From an uncultured Collinsella sp. (GTDB lineage: Bacteria; Actinomycetota; Coriobacteriia; Coriobacteriales; Coriobacteriaceae), in NCBI GenBank assembly GCA_900555955.1, contig USNA01000062.1:1-6149 (forward strand): a stretch of 6,149 nt of DNA, read 5' to 3'. Positions 1 through 5,985 of the stretch are shown piece by piece. Below the pieces are notes generated by a model, which saw only the letters and a list, made by a program, of their open reading frames with translations, had not been told where the DNA came from and did no database searches. Within the stretch, counting starts at the first letter, position 1. Each line of letters begins with the position of its first letter. A program made the translations under genes and the position numbers.

Positions 1-54
1 CTGTAGAGCAGGAAACTTAACCCCCACACCCCTCACGCGGCGGGCAAACTCGCC
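1..54. other. Upstream non-coding stretch with nested inverted repeats
   Basis: I see no gene here. A 7-bp inverted repeat, TAGAGCA (4-10) and TGCTCTA (58-64), encloses a smaller hairpin: GGCGGG (39-44), loop CAAA, CTCGCC (49-54), with one G-T wobble. The small hairpin is not followed by a T-run, so it is a poor terminator on the + strand. It ends directly against the predicted -35 element of the next operon. It could be the remains of an upstream gene's 3' end or a regulatory structure. The window edge prevents a decision. Confidence 0.3.
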
Positions 55-83
55 TTGTGCTCTATCACGCTAAAGTGTATGAT
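55..83 (+). promoter_or_regulatory. Predicted sigma70-type promoter of the ABC importer operon
   Basis: TTGTGC (55-60) is separated by exactly 17 bp from TATGAT (78-83). The -10 matches TATAAT at five of six positions; the -35 matches only the TTG of TTGACA. Transcription would start near position 90, giving a 5' UTR of about 50 nt before the ATG at 140. No competing promoter of this quality is visible in the first 139 bases. A copy of the TAAAGTG half-site (71-77) lies between the two boxes, immediately before the -10. Confidence 0.6.
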
Positions 84-101
84 TCTGGACGTTACATGAC
101 T

Positions 102-121
102 CACTTTACTTAACTAAAGTG
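102..121. promoter_or_regulatory. Palindromic operator candidate in the 5' UTR
   Basis: The arms CACTTTA (102-108) and TAAAGTG (115-121) are perfect reverse complements around a 6-bp centre CTTAAC, which is itself nearly symmetric. The site begins about 12 nt after the predicted transcription start and ends 5 nt before the Shine-Dalgarno. A third half-site, TAAAGTG, lies at 71-77 between the promoter boxes. Size and symmetry suit a dimeric helix-turn-helix repressor. In RNA the same sequence could form a 7-bp stem with a 6-nt loop. I do not recognise it as a named regulator box. Confidence 0.5.
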
Positions 122-126
122 CCACC

Positions 127-133
127 AAGGGGG
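127..133 (+). promoter_or_regulatory. Ribosome binding site that sets the lipoprotein start
   Basis: AAGGGGG lies 6 nt before the ATG at 140. This spacing favours that ATG over the in-frame GTG at 119, which is upstream of the site, and over the ATG at 152, which would be 18 nt away. Confidence 0.65.
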
Positions 134-139
134 AATACC

Positions 140-1000
140 ATGGATAGCAATATGTCTCGTCGTCAGTTTGTTGGTCTAGCCGGCTCGTTTGCCACGGTGC
201 TTGGCCTTGGTCTTGTCGGTTGCGGCGGTGGCGCCGGCAAGGGCTCCGCCGCTGGCTCTGCCGCGGCCAAGGATGTGAAGGGCGCTACGGAGTCCAAGAA
301 GCTCGTGGTGGGCTTTGATAAGTCCTATCCTCCGTATGGTTTTGTGGGCGACGATGGCGAGTACACCGGCTTTGATCTCGATTTGGCCAAGGCTGTTGCC
401 GATAAGCAGGGCTGGGAGGTCAAATACGAGGCCATCGACTGGGATGCCAAGGATACGCTGCTCAACTCGGGCGCCATCAACTGTATCTGGAACGGCTTTA
501 CCATGGAGGGCCGCGAGGACGATTACACGTTCTCCGAGCCGTACATGCTCAACGAGCAGGTGCTGGTGGTAAAGAAGGATGCAGGCATCAAGAGCTGGGA
601 CGATCTTGCCGGCAAGACCGTGATTACCCAGACTGATTCCGCTGCACAGGATGTGCTCGAGGGCGACCAGAAGGATTTGGCCGCGACGTTTGCCACGCTC
701 GATACCATCGGTGAGTACAACACGGCGTTTATGCAGCTCGAGAGTGGTGCAGTCGATGCCGTCGCCTGTGACCTCTCGATTGCCCAGTATCAGCTTGCCG
801 CCAAGCCCGATGCCTATACACAGCTTGATGAGCCGCTGTCCAGCGAGCACTACGCCGTCGGCTTTAAGAAGGGCGACACCAAGTCGGCCGATGCCGTGAC
901 CGAGTCGCTCAAGGCACTCTATGAGGACGGCACGGTCAAGGACCTGTGTGATAAATATGCAGATTACGGTCTATCCTTCGACAACTGGGTTTTGAAATAA
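140..1000 (+). CDS. Polar-amino-acid ABC transporter substrate-binding lipoprotein
   Basis: This 286-residue extracytoplasmic protein captures an amino acid for the permease and ATPase encoded downstream. Residues 6-10 (SRRQF) form a twin-arginine motif. A hydrophobic stretch and the lipobox LVGC follow, with Cys28 as the predicted lipidated residue. Export through Tat followed by lipid anchoring is therefore likely. A Gly/Ala/Ser/Lys linker leads into a periplasmic-binding domain of the SBP_bac_3 family from about residue 54. That domain carries the family signature GFDLDLAKAVAD (77-88) and NGFTMEGRE (118-126). Arg125 there corresponds to the arginine that holds the substrate carboxylate in HisJ-like proteins. 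The ATG at 140 is chosen for its Shine-Dalgarno; the ATG at 152 would start directly at the Tat motif. The stop overlaps the permease start by one base. The exact amino acid cannot be told from the sequence. Confidence 0.93.
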   Translation: MDSNMSRRQFVGLAGSFATVLGLGLVGCGGGAGKGSAAGSAAAKDVKGATESKKLVVGFDKSYPPYGFVGDDGEYTGFDLDLAKAVADKQGWEVKYEAIDWDAKDTLLNSGAINCIWNGFTMEGREDDYTFSEPYMLNEQVLVVKKDAGIKSWDDLAGKTVITQTDSAAQDVLEGDQKDLAATFATLDTIGEYNTAFMQLESGAVDAVACDLSIAQYQLAAKPDAYTQLDEPLSSEHYAVGFKKGDTKSADAVTESLKALYEDGTVKDLCDKYADYGLSFDNWVLK

Positions 1001-1653
1001 TGTCTATCCAAGTCATGATGCAGATGCTTGGCCAGGGATTCTTGGTCAGTTTGCAGCTGTTTGTGCTGACGCTGCTCGGGTCGATTCCCCTGGGAATTCC
1101 CGTGGCGTTTATGCGCATGAGCAAGGTCGCGCCGCTGCGCTGGATTGCGCGCATCTACATTTCGGTCATGCGCGGTACGCCGCTCATGCTGCAGATGTTT
1201 GCCATCTACTTTGCCCCGTATTACGTGTTCGGCATCTCGCTCACGCCCGATTCCAAATGGACGGCGTGCGTTGTGGCGTTCATCATCAACTACGCCGGCT
1301 ACTTTGCCGAGATCTATCGCTCGGGCTTGCAGTCGATTCCGCGCGGTCAATATGAGGCCGCCGAGGTGCTGGGCTATTCGCGCACGCAGACGTTTCTGTA
1401 TATCGTGATGCCGCAGGTCGCCAAGCGTATTCTGCCGGCGATGGGCAACGAGATCATCACGCTGGTCAAGGACACGTCGCTGGCGTTTGCCATTGGCGTG
1501 GGTGAGATGTTCTCGACCGCCAAGGCGCTGGTTGCCTCGCAGGTGAGCATGGTGCCGTTTGCGATTGCGGCGCTGATCTACTGGGTCTTTAACTTTGTGG
1601 TCGAGATGCTGCTGGGCGCCGCCGAGAAAAAATTGGATTACTACCATGATTAA
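1000..1653 (+). CDS. Amino-acid ABC transporter permease (HisM/GlnP family)
   Basis: This 217-residue integral membrane protein forms the translocation path. A predicted membrane helix spans about residues 13-37, and RGTPLMLQ (58-65) is the characteristic family sequence. The cytoplasmic EAA loop, which docks on the ATPase, runs from E119 to Q139 (EAAEVLGY through IVMPQ). Further hydrophobic segments lie around 88-103 and 185-208. Length is typical for a His/Glu/Gln/Arg/opine-type permease. Only one permease gene is present, so a homodimer is inferred. The start codon shares its A with the TAA stop of the lipoprotein gene (TAATG), and there is no obvious Shine-Dalgarno. Translation is therefore probably coupled by termination-reinitiation. 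The gene overlaps the ATPase gene by 8 nt. Confidence 0.94.
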   Translation: MSIQVMMQMLGQGFLVSLQLFVLTLLGSIPLGIPVAFMRMSKVAPLRWIARIYISVMRGTPLMLQMFAIYFAPYYVFGISLTPDSKWTACVVAFIINYAGYFAEIYRSGLQSIPRGQYEAAEVLGYSRTQTFLYIVMPQVAKRILPAMGNEIITLVKDTSLAFAIGVGEMFSTAKALVASQVSMVPFAIAALIYWVFNFVVEMLLGAAEKKLDYYHD

Positions 1654-2410
1654 TTCGGTAATGAATATAGCGAACGCGCGCAAGGCGTTTGGCGGCAATA
1701 AGGTGCTCAAGGATATCTCACTCGAGGTAAAGCGTGGCGAGGTTGTGGCGATTATCGGGCCTTCGGGTGGCGGTAAGTCCACGCTGCTGCGCTGCGCCAC
1801 GCTGCTCGAGACGCTCGACGGTGGCTCGCTTTCGTTTGGCGACCTTGCCGTCGCGACGGATGCGGGTTCGGGCGCGGTGTACGCAAAGGGCGATGTGCCT
1901 AAACAGGCGCGCTCGCGGTTTGGTCTGGTGTTTCAGAACTACAATCTGTTCCCGCACTATACGGTGATGAAAAACATCACCGACGCTCCGGTTCGCGTAC
2001 TCAAGCGTCCGCGCGAGCAGGCCGAAGCGCGTGCGCGTGAGTTGATCGCGCAGATGGGGCTTACGGGCAACGAGAACAAGGTGCCATGTGAGCTTTCGGG
2101 TGGTCAGCAACAGCGTGTGAGTATCGCCCGCGCCTTGGCGCTCGACCCTGAGATCTTGTTCTTTGACGAGCCGACCTCGGCGCTCGATCCCGAGCTGACG
2201 GCCGAGGTATTGCGTGTCATTAAAGACCTTGCCGCGCAGAATATGACGATGGTGATCGTGACCCACGCAATGCAATTTGCGCGCGATGTTGCCGACCGCG
2301 TGGTCTTTATGGACGGCGGTCGCATTGTCGAGGAGGGTCCTGCCGAGCAGGTTATCGATCACCCGCGTGAGCAACGTACCCGTGAGTTCTTGAGCCGTAT
2401 CGAGGGCTAG
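1646..2410 (+). CDS. Amino-acid ABC transporter ATP-binding protein (HisP/GlnQ family)
   Basis: This 254-residue cytoplasmic ATPase powers the importer. All nucleotide-binding motifs are intact: Walker A GPSGGGKST (38-46), Q-loop Gln97 (VFQNYNLFPH), signature LSGGQQQR (150-157), Walker B ILFFDE (170-175) with Glu175, D-loop SALD (178-181) and H-loop His207. The stretch at about 68-90 is longer than in GlnQ and resembles the insert of HisP. The ending HPREQRTREFLSRIEG is typical of the family. The ATG at 1646 is preferred because it overlaps the permease stop (ATGATTAA), which implies coupled translation. The ATG at 1661 is a possible alternative, since neither has a clear Shine-Dalgarno. An earlier in-frame start at 1595 would add 17 residues unlike the family. 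It is the last gene before a strong terminator. Confidence 0.95.
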   Translation: MINSVMNIANARKAFGGNKVLKDISLEVKRGEVVAIIGPSGGGKSTLLRCATLLETLDGGSLSFGDLAVATDAGSGAVYAKGDVPKQARSRFGLVFQNYNLFPHYTVMKNITDAPVRVLKRPREQAEARARELIAQMGLTGNENKVPCELSGGQQQRVSIARALALDPEILFFDEPTSALDPELTAEVLRVIKDLAAQNMTMVIVTHAMQFARDVADRVVFMDGGRIVEEGPAEQVIDHPREQRTREFLSRIEG

Positions 2411-2429
2411 GCTCAGCTATATATTGAGA

Positions 2430-2470
2430 AAAAGCCGCCGCAGGTCTTATGGTCTGCGGCGGCTTTTATT
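2430..2470 (+). terminator. Intrinsic terminator of the ABC importer operon
   Basis: A perfect 14-bp stem pairs 2430-2443 with 2454-2467 (core AGCCGCCGCAG against CTGCGGCGGCT). The loop is 10 nt, and the 3' side runs into TTTTATTTG. It starts 19 nt after the ATPase stop. The A-run on its left side means it could also act on minus-strand transcripts, but no minus-strand gene is visible to use it. Confidence 0.92.
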
Positions 2471-2707
2471 TGTATCGATGGGGTTTAATAATCGCCTCGC
2501 ATGCGTCCTTCTTCCTCTCGCCGCCTGTATTCATACGTGTGCCGAAAGGTGTGCATGGACGGTCGCCCGTGAGGGTAGGGTGGTGGCATAGGACATTTGG
2601 AGGGTGAGTCGGCTCGGCTGCCGACCATGCTGCTCCCGGGACGGCACCGACCGCGAACTCTCCCCGTTGGCGTCGCGCATTGCGCGCGGCCCTGCAAGGA
2701 GGTCATC
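2471..2707 (+). other. Gene-free leader before the EF-G-like gene
   Basis: These 237 nt contain no supported gene. An AT-rich patch (TTTAATAAT, 2484-2492) right after the terminator resembles a -10 but lacks a good -35. If used, it would give a leader of about 210 nt. Small hairpins are possible at 2608-2625 (GTCGGC, 6-nt loop, GCCGAC) and 2674-2686 (CGCGC-ATT-GCGCG). The second ends 9 nt before the Shine-Dalgarno. A five-codon ORF (2555-2572) follows an AAAGG, which may be chance. I recognise no riboswitch. Confidence 0.4.
2696..2703 (+). promoter_or_regulatory. Near-perfect Shine-Dalgarno that sets the EF-G-like start
   Basis: AAGGAGGT matches the anti-Shine-Dalgarno of 16S rRNA over eight bases and lies 4 nt before the ATG at 2708. 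It decides the start against the longer in-frame options at 2597 (TTG) and 2627 (ATG), which have no comparable site. Confidence 0.85.
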
Positions 2708-4783
2708 ATGGGTGCTCCCAAGACCGGTAATGTAAGGAACGTGGTGCTCGTAGGCCAAGGCGGGGTGGGCAAGACTTCACTCGCCGAAGCCATGCTCCAC
2801 CTTTCCGGCAAGACCGCCCGCCTGGGCGGCCACGACGGCACCAAGCCCACGCTCGACTATGACCCCGAAGAGGTCAAGCGTGCGTTTTCCATCTCGACGA
2901 CCATTGCGCCGATCGACTGGAAGGGCGCGCGCATCAATGTGCTCGATGCCCCGTGCTATCCCGATTTTATCGGCGACGCCTTTGCCGCGATGAGCGTCTG
3001 CGAGACGGCTCTGTTTGTGGTCGATGCCGAGGCCGGCCCGCAGCCTACGACGGTTAAGCTTTGGTATGCGGCGGAGGATCTGCGCCTGGCGCGTGCGGTG
3101 TTCGTGAACCGTCTGTCGCGCTCCGAGGCCAGCTTTACGACCACAATGAACCTGCTGCAGGAGCGCTTTGGCACGCGCCTGGGCGCCGTGACCCTTCCCT
3201 GGGGCGAGGGCGAGGACTTCGACGGCATTATCGACCTGGTGCGCATGAAGGCACGCCATTGCAACGGCACTGAAGCCGTTGAGTCGGAGATTCCCGAGGA
3301 GTATCGTGCCCAGGCCGAGGAAGCCCATGACCATCTGTGCGAGCTGGTGGCCGAGGCTGATGACGAACTGATGATGAAGTACTTGGAAGGCGAGGAGACG
3401 CTGACGCAGGAGGAACTTGAGGGCCTGCTGTCGAAGGCGATCGCCGAGCGCATCTTTGTGCCGGTCTTTGCGGGCGATTGCATTAAGGAGCAGGGCGTCA
3501 ACTCGCTGATGGACGACATCGCCACATACTTCCCGGCGCCGACGGACTACGGCGAGATGCCGCTCATCGACGGCGATTCGCTTAAGATCTCGAGTGACGA
3601 TGACCGCCCGGTGGCGTTTGTGTTTAAGACCCTGGCCGATCCGCAGCAGGGCCGCATCAGCTTTATCAAGGTGCTGACGGGCACGCTTGAGCCGGGCCTT
3701 GAGCTGATCAACGCGCGTACCCGCAAGAGCGATCGTCTGGCTCACCTGTATGTGATGTGCGGCCGCGACATGACTGAGGTTGGCCACGCTTATGCCGGCG
3801 ATATCATCGTGGCGCCCAAGCTGGCGGCCGAGACGGGCGATACGCTCTCGATTACCGGCAAGGTTGAGGCTGCGGCGTTTAAGTTCCCCAACTCGCAGTA
3901 CCGCATCGCCATTGAGGCCGAGAATCGCGGCGACGAAGAGAAGCTCTACACGTTTATCGAGAAGGCCTGCAAGGCCGATCCGACCATGAGCATCGACCGC
4001 GATGAGGAGACCGGCCAGACTATCATCTCCGCCGTGGGTGAGGCGCAGGTTTCGGTCCTGCTCAATCGCCTTGAGGACCGCACCAAGGTCGTGGCCAAAA
4101 GCGTGCCGATCCGCATTCCGTATCGCGAGACCATCCGCCGCACGGCGAGTGCCCAGGGCCGCCACAAGAAGCAGACTGGCGGTGCCGGTCAGTACGGCGA
4201 CTGCTGGCTGCGCGTTGAGCCGCTCATTGGGTCCGACGGCACGAGCGATGGCTATGAGTTTGTGGACGAGGTCGTAGGTGGCCGTATTCCGCGCTCGCTG
4301 ATCCCCGCCGTGGACAAGGGTGTCCAGGAGACCATGAAGGACGGCATCATTGCCGGCTACCCTCTCACGGGCATTCGCGTGGCTGTGTACGACGGCTCGT
4401 ATCACAGCGTCGACTCCAACGAGATGGCGTTCCGCGCGGCGGCTCGCATCGGCCTGCGCAAGGCGTGTGCCGATGCCGACCCGGTGGTGCTGGAGCCCAT
4501 CGAGGAAATCACGGTGACTATCCCAGAGAGCTACGCCGGCGCCGTGATGGGCGACATCTCAGCTTCGCGTGGTCGCGTGACGGGCATGGAGACCGATGAG
4601 CGCGGAGACACCGTGGTCATCGCCCAGGCGCCGCTGGCCGAGCTGACGGATTATTCGACGCGTCTGCGCTCCATCACGCGCGGCACGGGCGACTTTACCA
4701 TGAAGCCCGCAGGCTATGAGCAGGTGCCTTATGACGTTCAGGCCAAGCTGGTCGAGCGCTATGAGGAGGGCCGCGCCAAGTAG
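2708..4783 (+). CDS. Elongation factor G-like translational GTPase (EF-G2 type)
   Basis: This 691-residue cytoplasmic protein has the complete five-domain EF-G plan: G domain about 8-285, domain II about 298-380, domain III to about 470, domain IV about 475-595 and domain V from about 597. The opening (GQGGVGKTS 16-24, RLG, DYDPEE and KRAFSIS) follows the EF-G-like EF-G2 family rather than canonical FusA. Domain IV keeps HKKQTGGAGQYGD (486-498), IPAVDKGVQ and YDGSYHSVDSNEMAF. Domain V keeps the VMGDISASRGRV stretch. Two GTPase motifs look altered. G3 reads D80-A-P-C83 instead of DxxG, with Tyr84 where FusA has the catalytic His. G4 reads N134-R-L-S137 instead of NKxD. GTP specificity and hydrolysis may therefore be weakened. 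The cellular role of this family is unsettled. It is probably not the cell's main EF-G, nor a tetracycline-resistance protein. It stands alone as a transcription unit, bounded by terminators. Confidence 0.9.
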   Translation: MGAPKTGNVRNVVLVGQGGVGKTSLAEAMLHLSGKTARLGGHDGTKPTLDYDPEEVKRAFSISTTIAPIDWKGARINVLDAPCYPDFIGDAFAAMSVCETALFVVDAEAGPQPTTVKLWYAAEDLRLARAVFVNRLSRSEASFTTTMNLLQERFGTRLGAVTLPWGEGEDFDGIIDLVRMKARHCNGTEAVESEIPEEYRAQAEEAHDHLCELVAEADDELMMKYLEGEETLTQEELEGLLSKAIAERIFVPVFAGDCIKEQGVNSLMDDIATYFPAPTDYGEMPLIDGDSLKISSDDDRPVAFVFKTLADPQQGRISFIKVLTGTLEPGLELINARTRKSDRLAHLYVMCGRDMTEVGHAYAGDIIVAPKLAAETGDTLSITGKVEAAAFKFPNSQYRIAIEAENRGDEEKLYTFIEKACKADPTMSIDRDEETGQTIISAVGEAQVSVLLNRLEDRTKVVAKSVPIRIPYRETIRRTASAQGRHKKQTGGAGQYGDCWLRVEPLIGSDGTSDGYEFVDEVVGGRIPRSLIPAVDKGVQETMKDGIIAGYPLTGIRVAVYDGSYHSVDSNEMAFRAAARIGLRKACADADPVVLEPIEEITVTIPESYAGAVMGDISASRGRVTGMETDERGDTVVIAQAPLAELTDYSTRLRSITRGTGDFTMKPAGYEQVPYDVQAKLVERYEEGRAK

Positions 4784-4816
4784 CGTGTGGCTTTGCCTGC
4801 AATGTAGGTGCTGACG

Positions 4817-4853
4817 AAAAGGCCGCCCTGGGTAACCGGGGCGGCCTTATTTG
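4817..4853. terminator. Terminator of the EF-G-like gene, possibly bidirectional
   Basis: A 13-bp stem pairs 4819-4831 with 4836-4848 (AAGGCCGCCC against GGGCGGCCTT, one T-G wobble), capped by a GTAA loop of the stable GNRA class. The + strand continues TTATTTG. The minus strand continues CCTTTTCG, so the same hairpin could also stop transcription of the convergent nuclease gene ending at 4912. Confidence 0.87.
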
Positions 4854-4890
4854 ATCCCTTGGGGACGGAGGAAAACGGATCATTTTTTGG
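4851..4890. repeat. Candidate dispersed intergenic repeat with short inverted ends
   Basis: TGATCC (4852-4857) and GGATCA (4877-4882) are inverted repeats flanking a G/A-rich centre (GGGGACGGAGGAAAAC, 4861-4876), and the + strand then carries a T-run (4883-4888). From memory, the phrase resembles short sequences scattered between Collinsella genes; only one copy is visible here. It could equally be a weak second terminator of the EF-G-like gene. Confidence 0.3.
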
Positions 4891-4911
4891 TTACGGGCGG
4901 CGCGGTCGGCA

Positions 4912-5895
4912 CTAGTCTCCGGATGCCTGGTTGCGGCCGGTGGCGTAGTCGATCTGCACATGCGGCTGCAGGTTGTAGCAATATACGTGGAAGCAGAGGG
5001 TCTTGCCGTGGTCCTCGACCGATTGCGCCTCAAGGCGCACGCCACGGCAGACAAGTTCCTCTTCGTTATACATGGGCGTGACGCGGTAGAGCACATGGTT
5101 ACCCGTATCGCGAATATAGTTGAGAATCTGCTCCTCAAACGGCAGCATGCCCGTCTCGTTGAGATAGCGCGTGCCGGTGAGGAGATTCTTGCGGTTGGCG
5201 TTTTCGCCGCAGAGCGACCAGGCGATAAGGTGGCAGCGGTTGTAGAGGCTCTGGCCTGGAATAAAGTCGTAGCGCTGCTGGTGCCAGCCGGCGGGGTGGA
5301 TGCGCGAGATATCGCCGCGCTCGCCTTGACCAAGCGATTCGGGGCCCACGCAGGCGAGCGCTTTGCGGGTGCGGCCCAAGCTGTCGAGCTTGGAGAACTT
5401 CTTAAAGCAGCCCTCTTCGGTGGCGCGCTCGTATTCATCGAGCGTGAATGACGGCGTGCCGAGCGGGTGCGTGCTGTCGGCGCGCAGAGCAACGTAGGGG
5501 TTGCCGGCGTAGTCGGGAATGCTGCTGAGATATACGCCGCGGGCGCGGTCGAGATCGGGGTTTTCGACCTCGTCGATGGGGGTAGCGGTACTGTCGGCGG
5601 AGCCGTCGTCACCGGTGTCGGTCGCGGCGGAATCGGAGCCATCGTCAGAGTCTTGGCTATTTTGAGAGTCCGAGGAGCTCTCTGTTCCCGATTCGAGTCG
5701 GGCAACCAGGTCTGCCTCGTCGTCGGTGCGGCTGGGACTCTCGTTTTGTTTCTCGGCCAGAGCTACCGCCTGCTCATCGCTTTGCGGCGACAGCAGCTTG
5801 GGCGCTCCGTCGAGCGACCCTGTGAACAGCGCAAACCCCAGCACTACGGCGGTGCCGATGGAAAGCACTTGCTTGTAGGCGGACTTGCGCGACAT
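4912..5895 (-). CDS. Exported DNA/RNA non-specific endonuclease (Spd/EndA type)
   Basis: This 327-residue protein is predicted to cleave nucleic acid outside the cell membrane. Residues 1-8 are basic and about 9-26 hydrophobic, forming a signal peptide or membrane anchor without a clear cleavage site. Residues about 52-105 form a Ser/Asp/Thr-rich acidic linker. The nuclease domain fills about 112-327. Its core is YNRCHLIAWSL, with His222 as the predicted general base, in the position of the DRGH/NRCH motif. NLLTGTRYLN follows, with Asn246 as a likely metal ligand. The family ending HVLYRVTPMYNEEELVCRGV and then YNLQPHVQIDYATG is intact. The His-Asn spacing of 24 matches streptococcal Spd1 as I recall it. 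Cys163, Cys182, Cys221 and Cys229 might form disulfides. The ATG at 5895 has AGGAG 5 nt upstream. The gene converges on the EF-G-like gene. Roles in nutrient scavenging, DNA uptake or competition are all possible; no neighbour decides between them. Confidence 0.88.
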   Translation of the reverse strand: MSRKSAYKQVLSIGTAVVLGFALFTGSLDGAPKLLSPQSDEQAVALAEKQNESPSRTDDEADLVARLESGTESSSDSQNSQDSDDGSDSAATDTGDDGSADSTATPIDEVENPDLDRARGVYLSSIPDYAGNPYVALRADSTHPLGTPSFTLDEYERATEEGCFKKFSKLDSLGRTRKALACVGPESLGQGERGDISRIHPAGWHQQRYDFIPGQSLYNRCHLIAWSLCGENANRKNLLTGTRYLNETGMLPFEEQILNYIRDTGNHVLYRVTPMYNEEELVCRGVRLEAQSVEDHGKTLCFHVYCYNLQPHVQIDYATGRNQASGD

Positions 5896-5900
5896 GAAGG

Positions 5901-5905
5901 CTCCT
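5901..5905 (-). promoter_or_regulatory. Ribosome binding site of the nuclease gene
   Basis: On the minus strand AGGAG lies 5 nt before the ATG at 5895-5893, which supports that start. The site sits inside CAGGAGCC (5906-5899), the exact reverse complement of GGCTCCTG (5943-5936) further upstream on the same strand. It could therefore be masked in a longer transcript. Confidence 0.75.
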
Positions 5906-5920
5906 GGATGGACGGTTGGG

Positions 5921-5937
5921 AGTCTACCAGTCTAGCA
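5921..5937 (-). promoter_or_regulatory. Possible tandem extended -10 elements of the nuclease gene
   Basis: Read on the minus strand, TGCTAGACT (5937-5929) and TGGTAGACT (5929-5921) both fit the extended -10 pattern TGnTAnnnT and form a direct repeat of period 8. No good -35 is found about 17 bp upstream. Transcripts starting here would have a very short leader, only slightly longer than the Shine-Dalgarno region. The repeat could instead be a regulator-binding site. Confidence 0.3.
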
Positions 5938-5985
5938 GGAGCCGGCAGAGGCCGTCCCGCCGAACAAATACTTAACTTCTCCAAG

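Noticed and set aside
119..139. GTG start 7 codons upstream of the lipoprotein start
   Set aside because: It overlaps the palindrome and lies upstream of the Shine-Dalgarno that serves the ATG at 140.
1..139. Riboswitch or T-box upstream of the amino-acid importer
   Set aside because: The predicted UTR is only about 50 nt, with no T-box sequence or terminator/antiterminator pair. A protein-bound operator fits better.
964..1800. A 278-codon minus-strand open frame across the permease and ATPase genes
   Set aside because: It is antisense to two well-supported transporter genes, has low-complexity Arg/His-rich composition and has no ribosome binding site.
2597..2707. N-terminal extension of the EF-G-like protein (TTG at 2597 or ATG at 2627)
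   Set aside because: The extra residues do not resemble the family, and AAGGAGGT at 2696-2703 directly serves the ATG at 2708.
2777..4405. A 542-codon open frame on the minus strand opposite the EF-G-like gene
   Set aside because: It lies entirely antisense to a convincing five-domain protein, is rich in Arg/His/Leu with no recognisable domain, and is the usual shadow of GC-rich codon use.
2708..4783. Tetracycline-resistance ribosomal protection protein
   Set aside because: The N-terminal motifs (RLG, DYDPEE, KRAFSIS) follow the EF-G2 family and not Tet(M)-type proteins, and no mobile context is present.
4695..5705. A 336-codon minus-strand open frame overlapping the nuclease gene in another frame
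   Set aside because: It is Ala/Pro/Ser/Arg-rich without a domain and crosses the terminator, while the overlapping frame encodes a clear nuclease.
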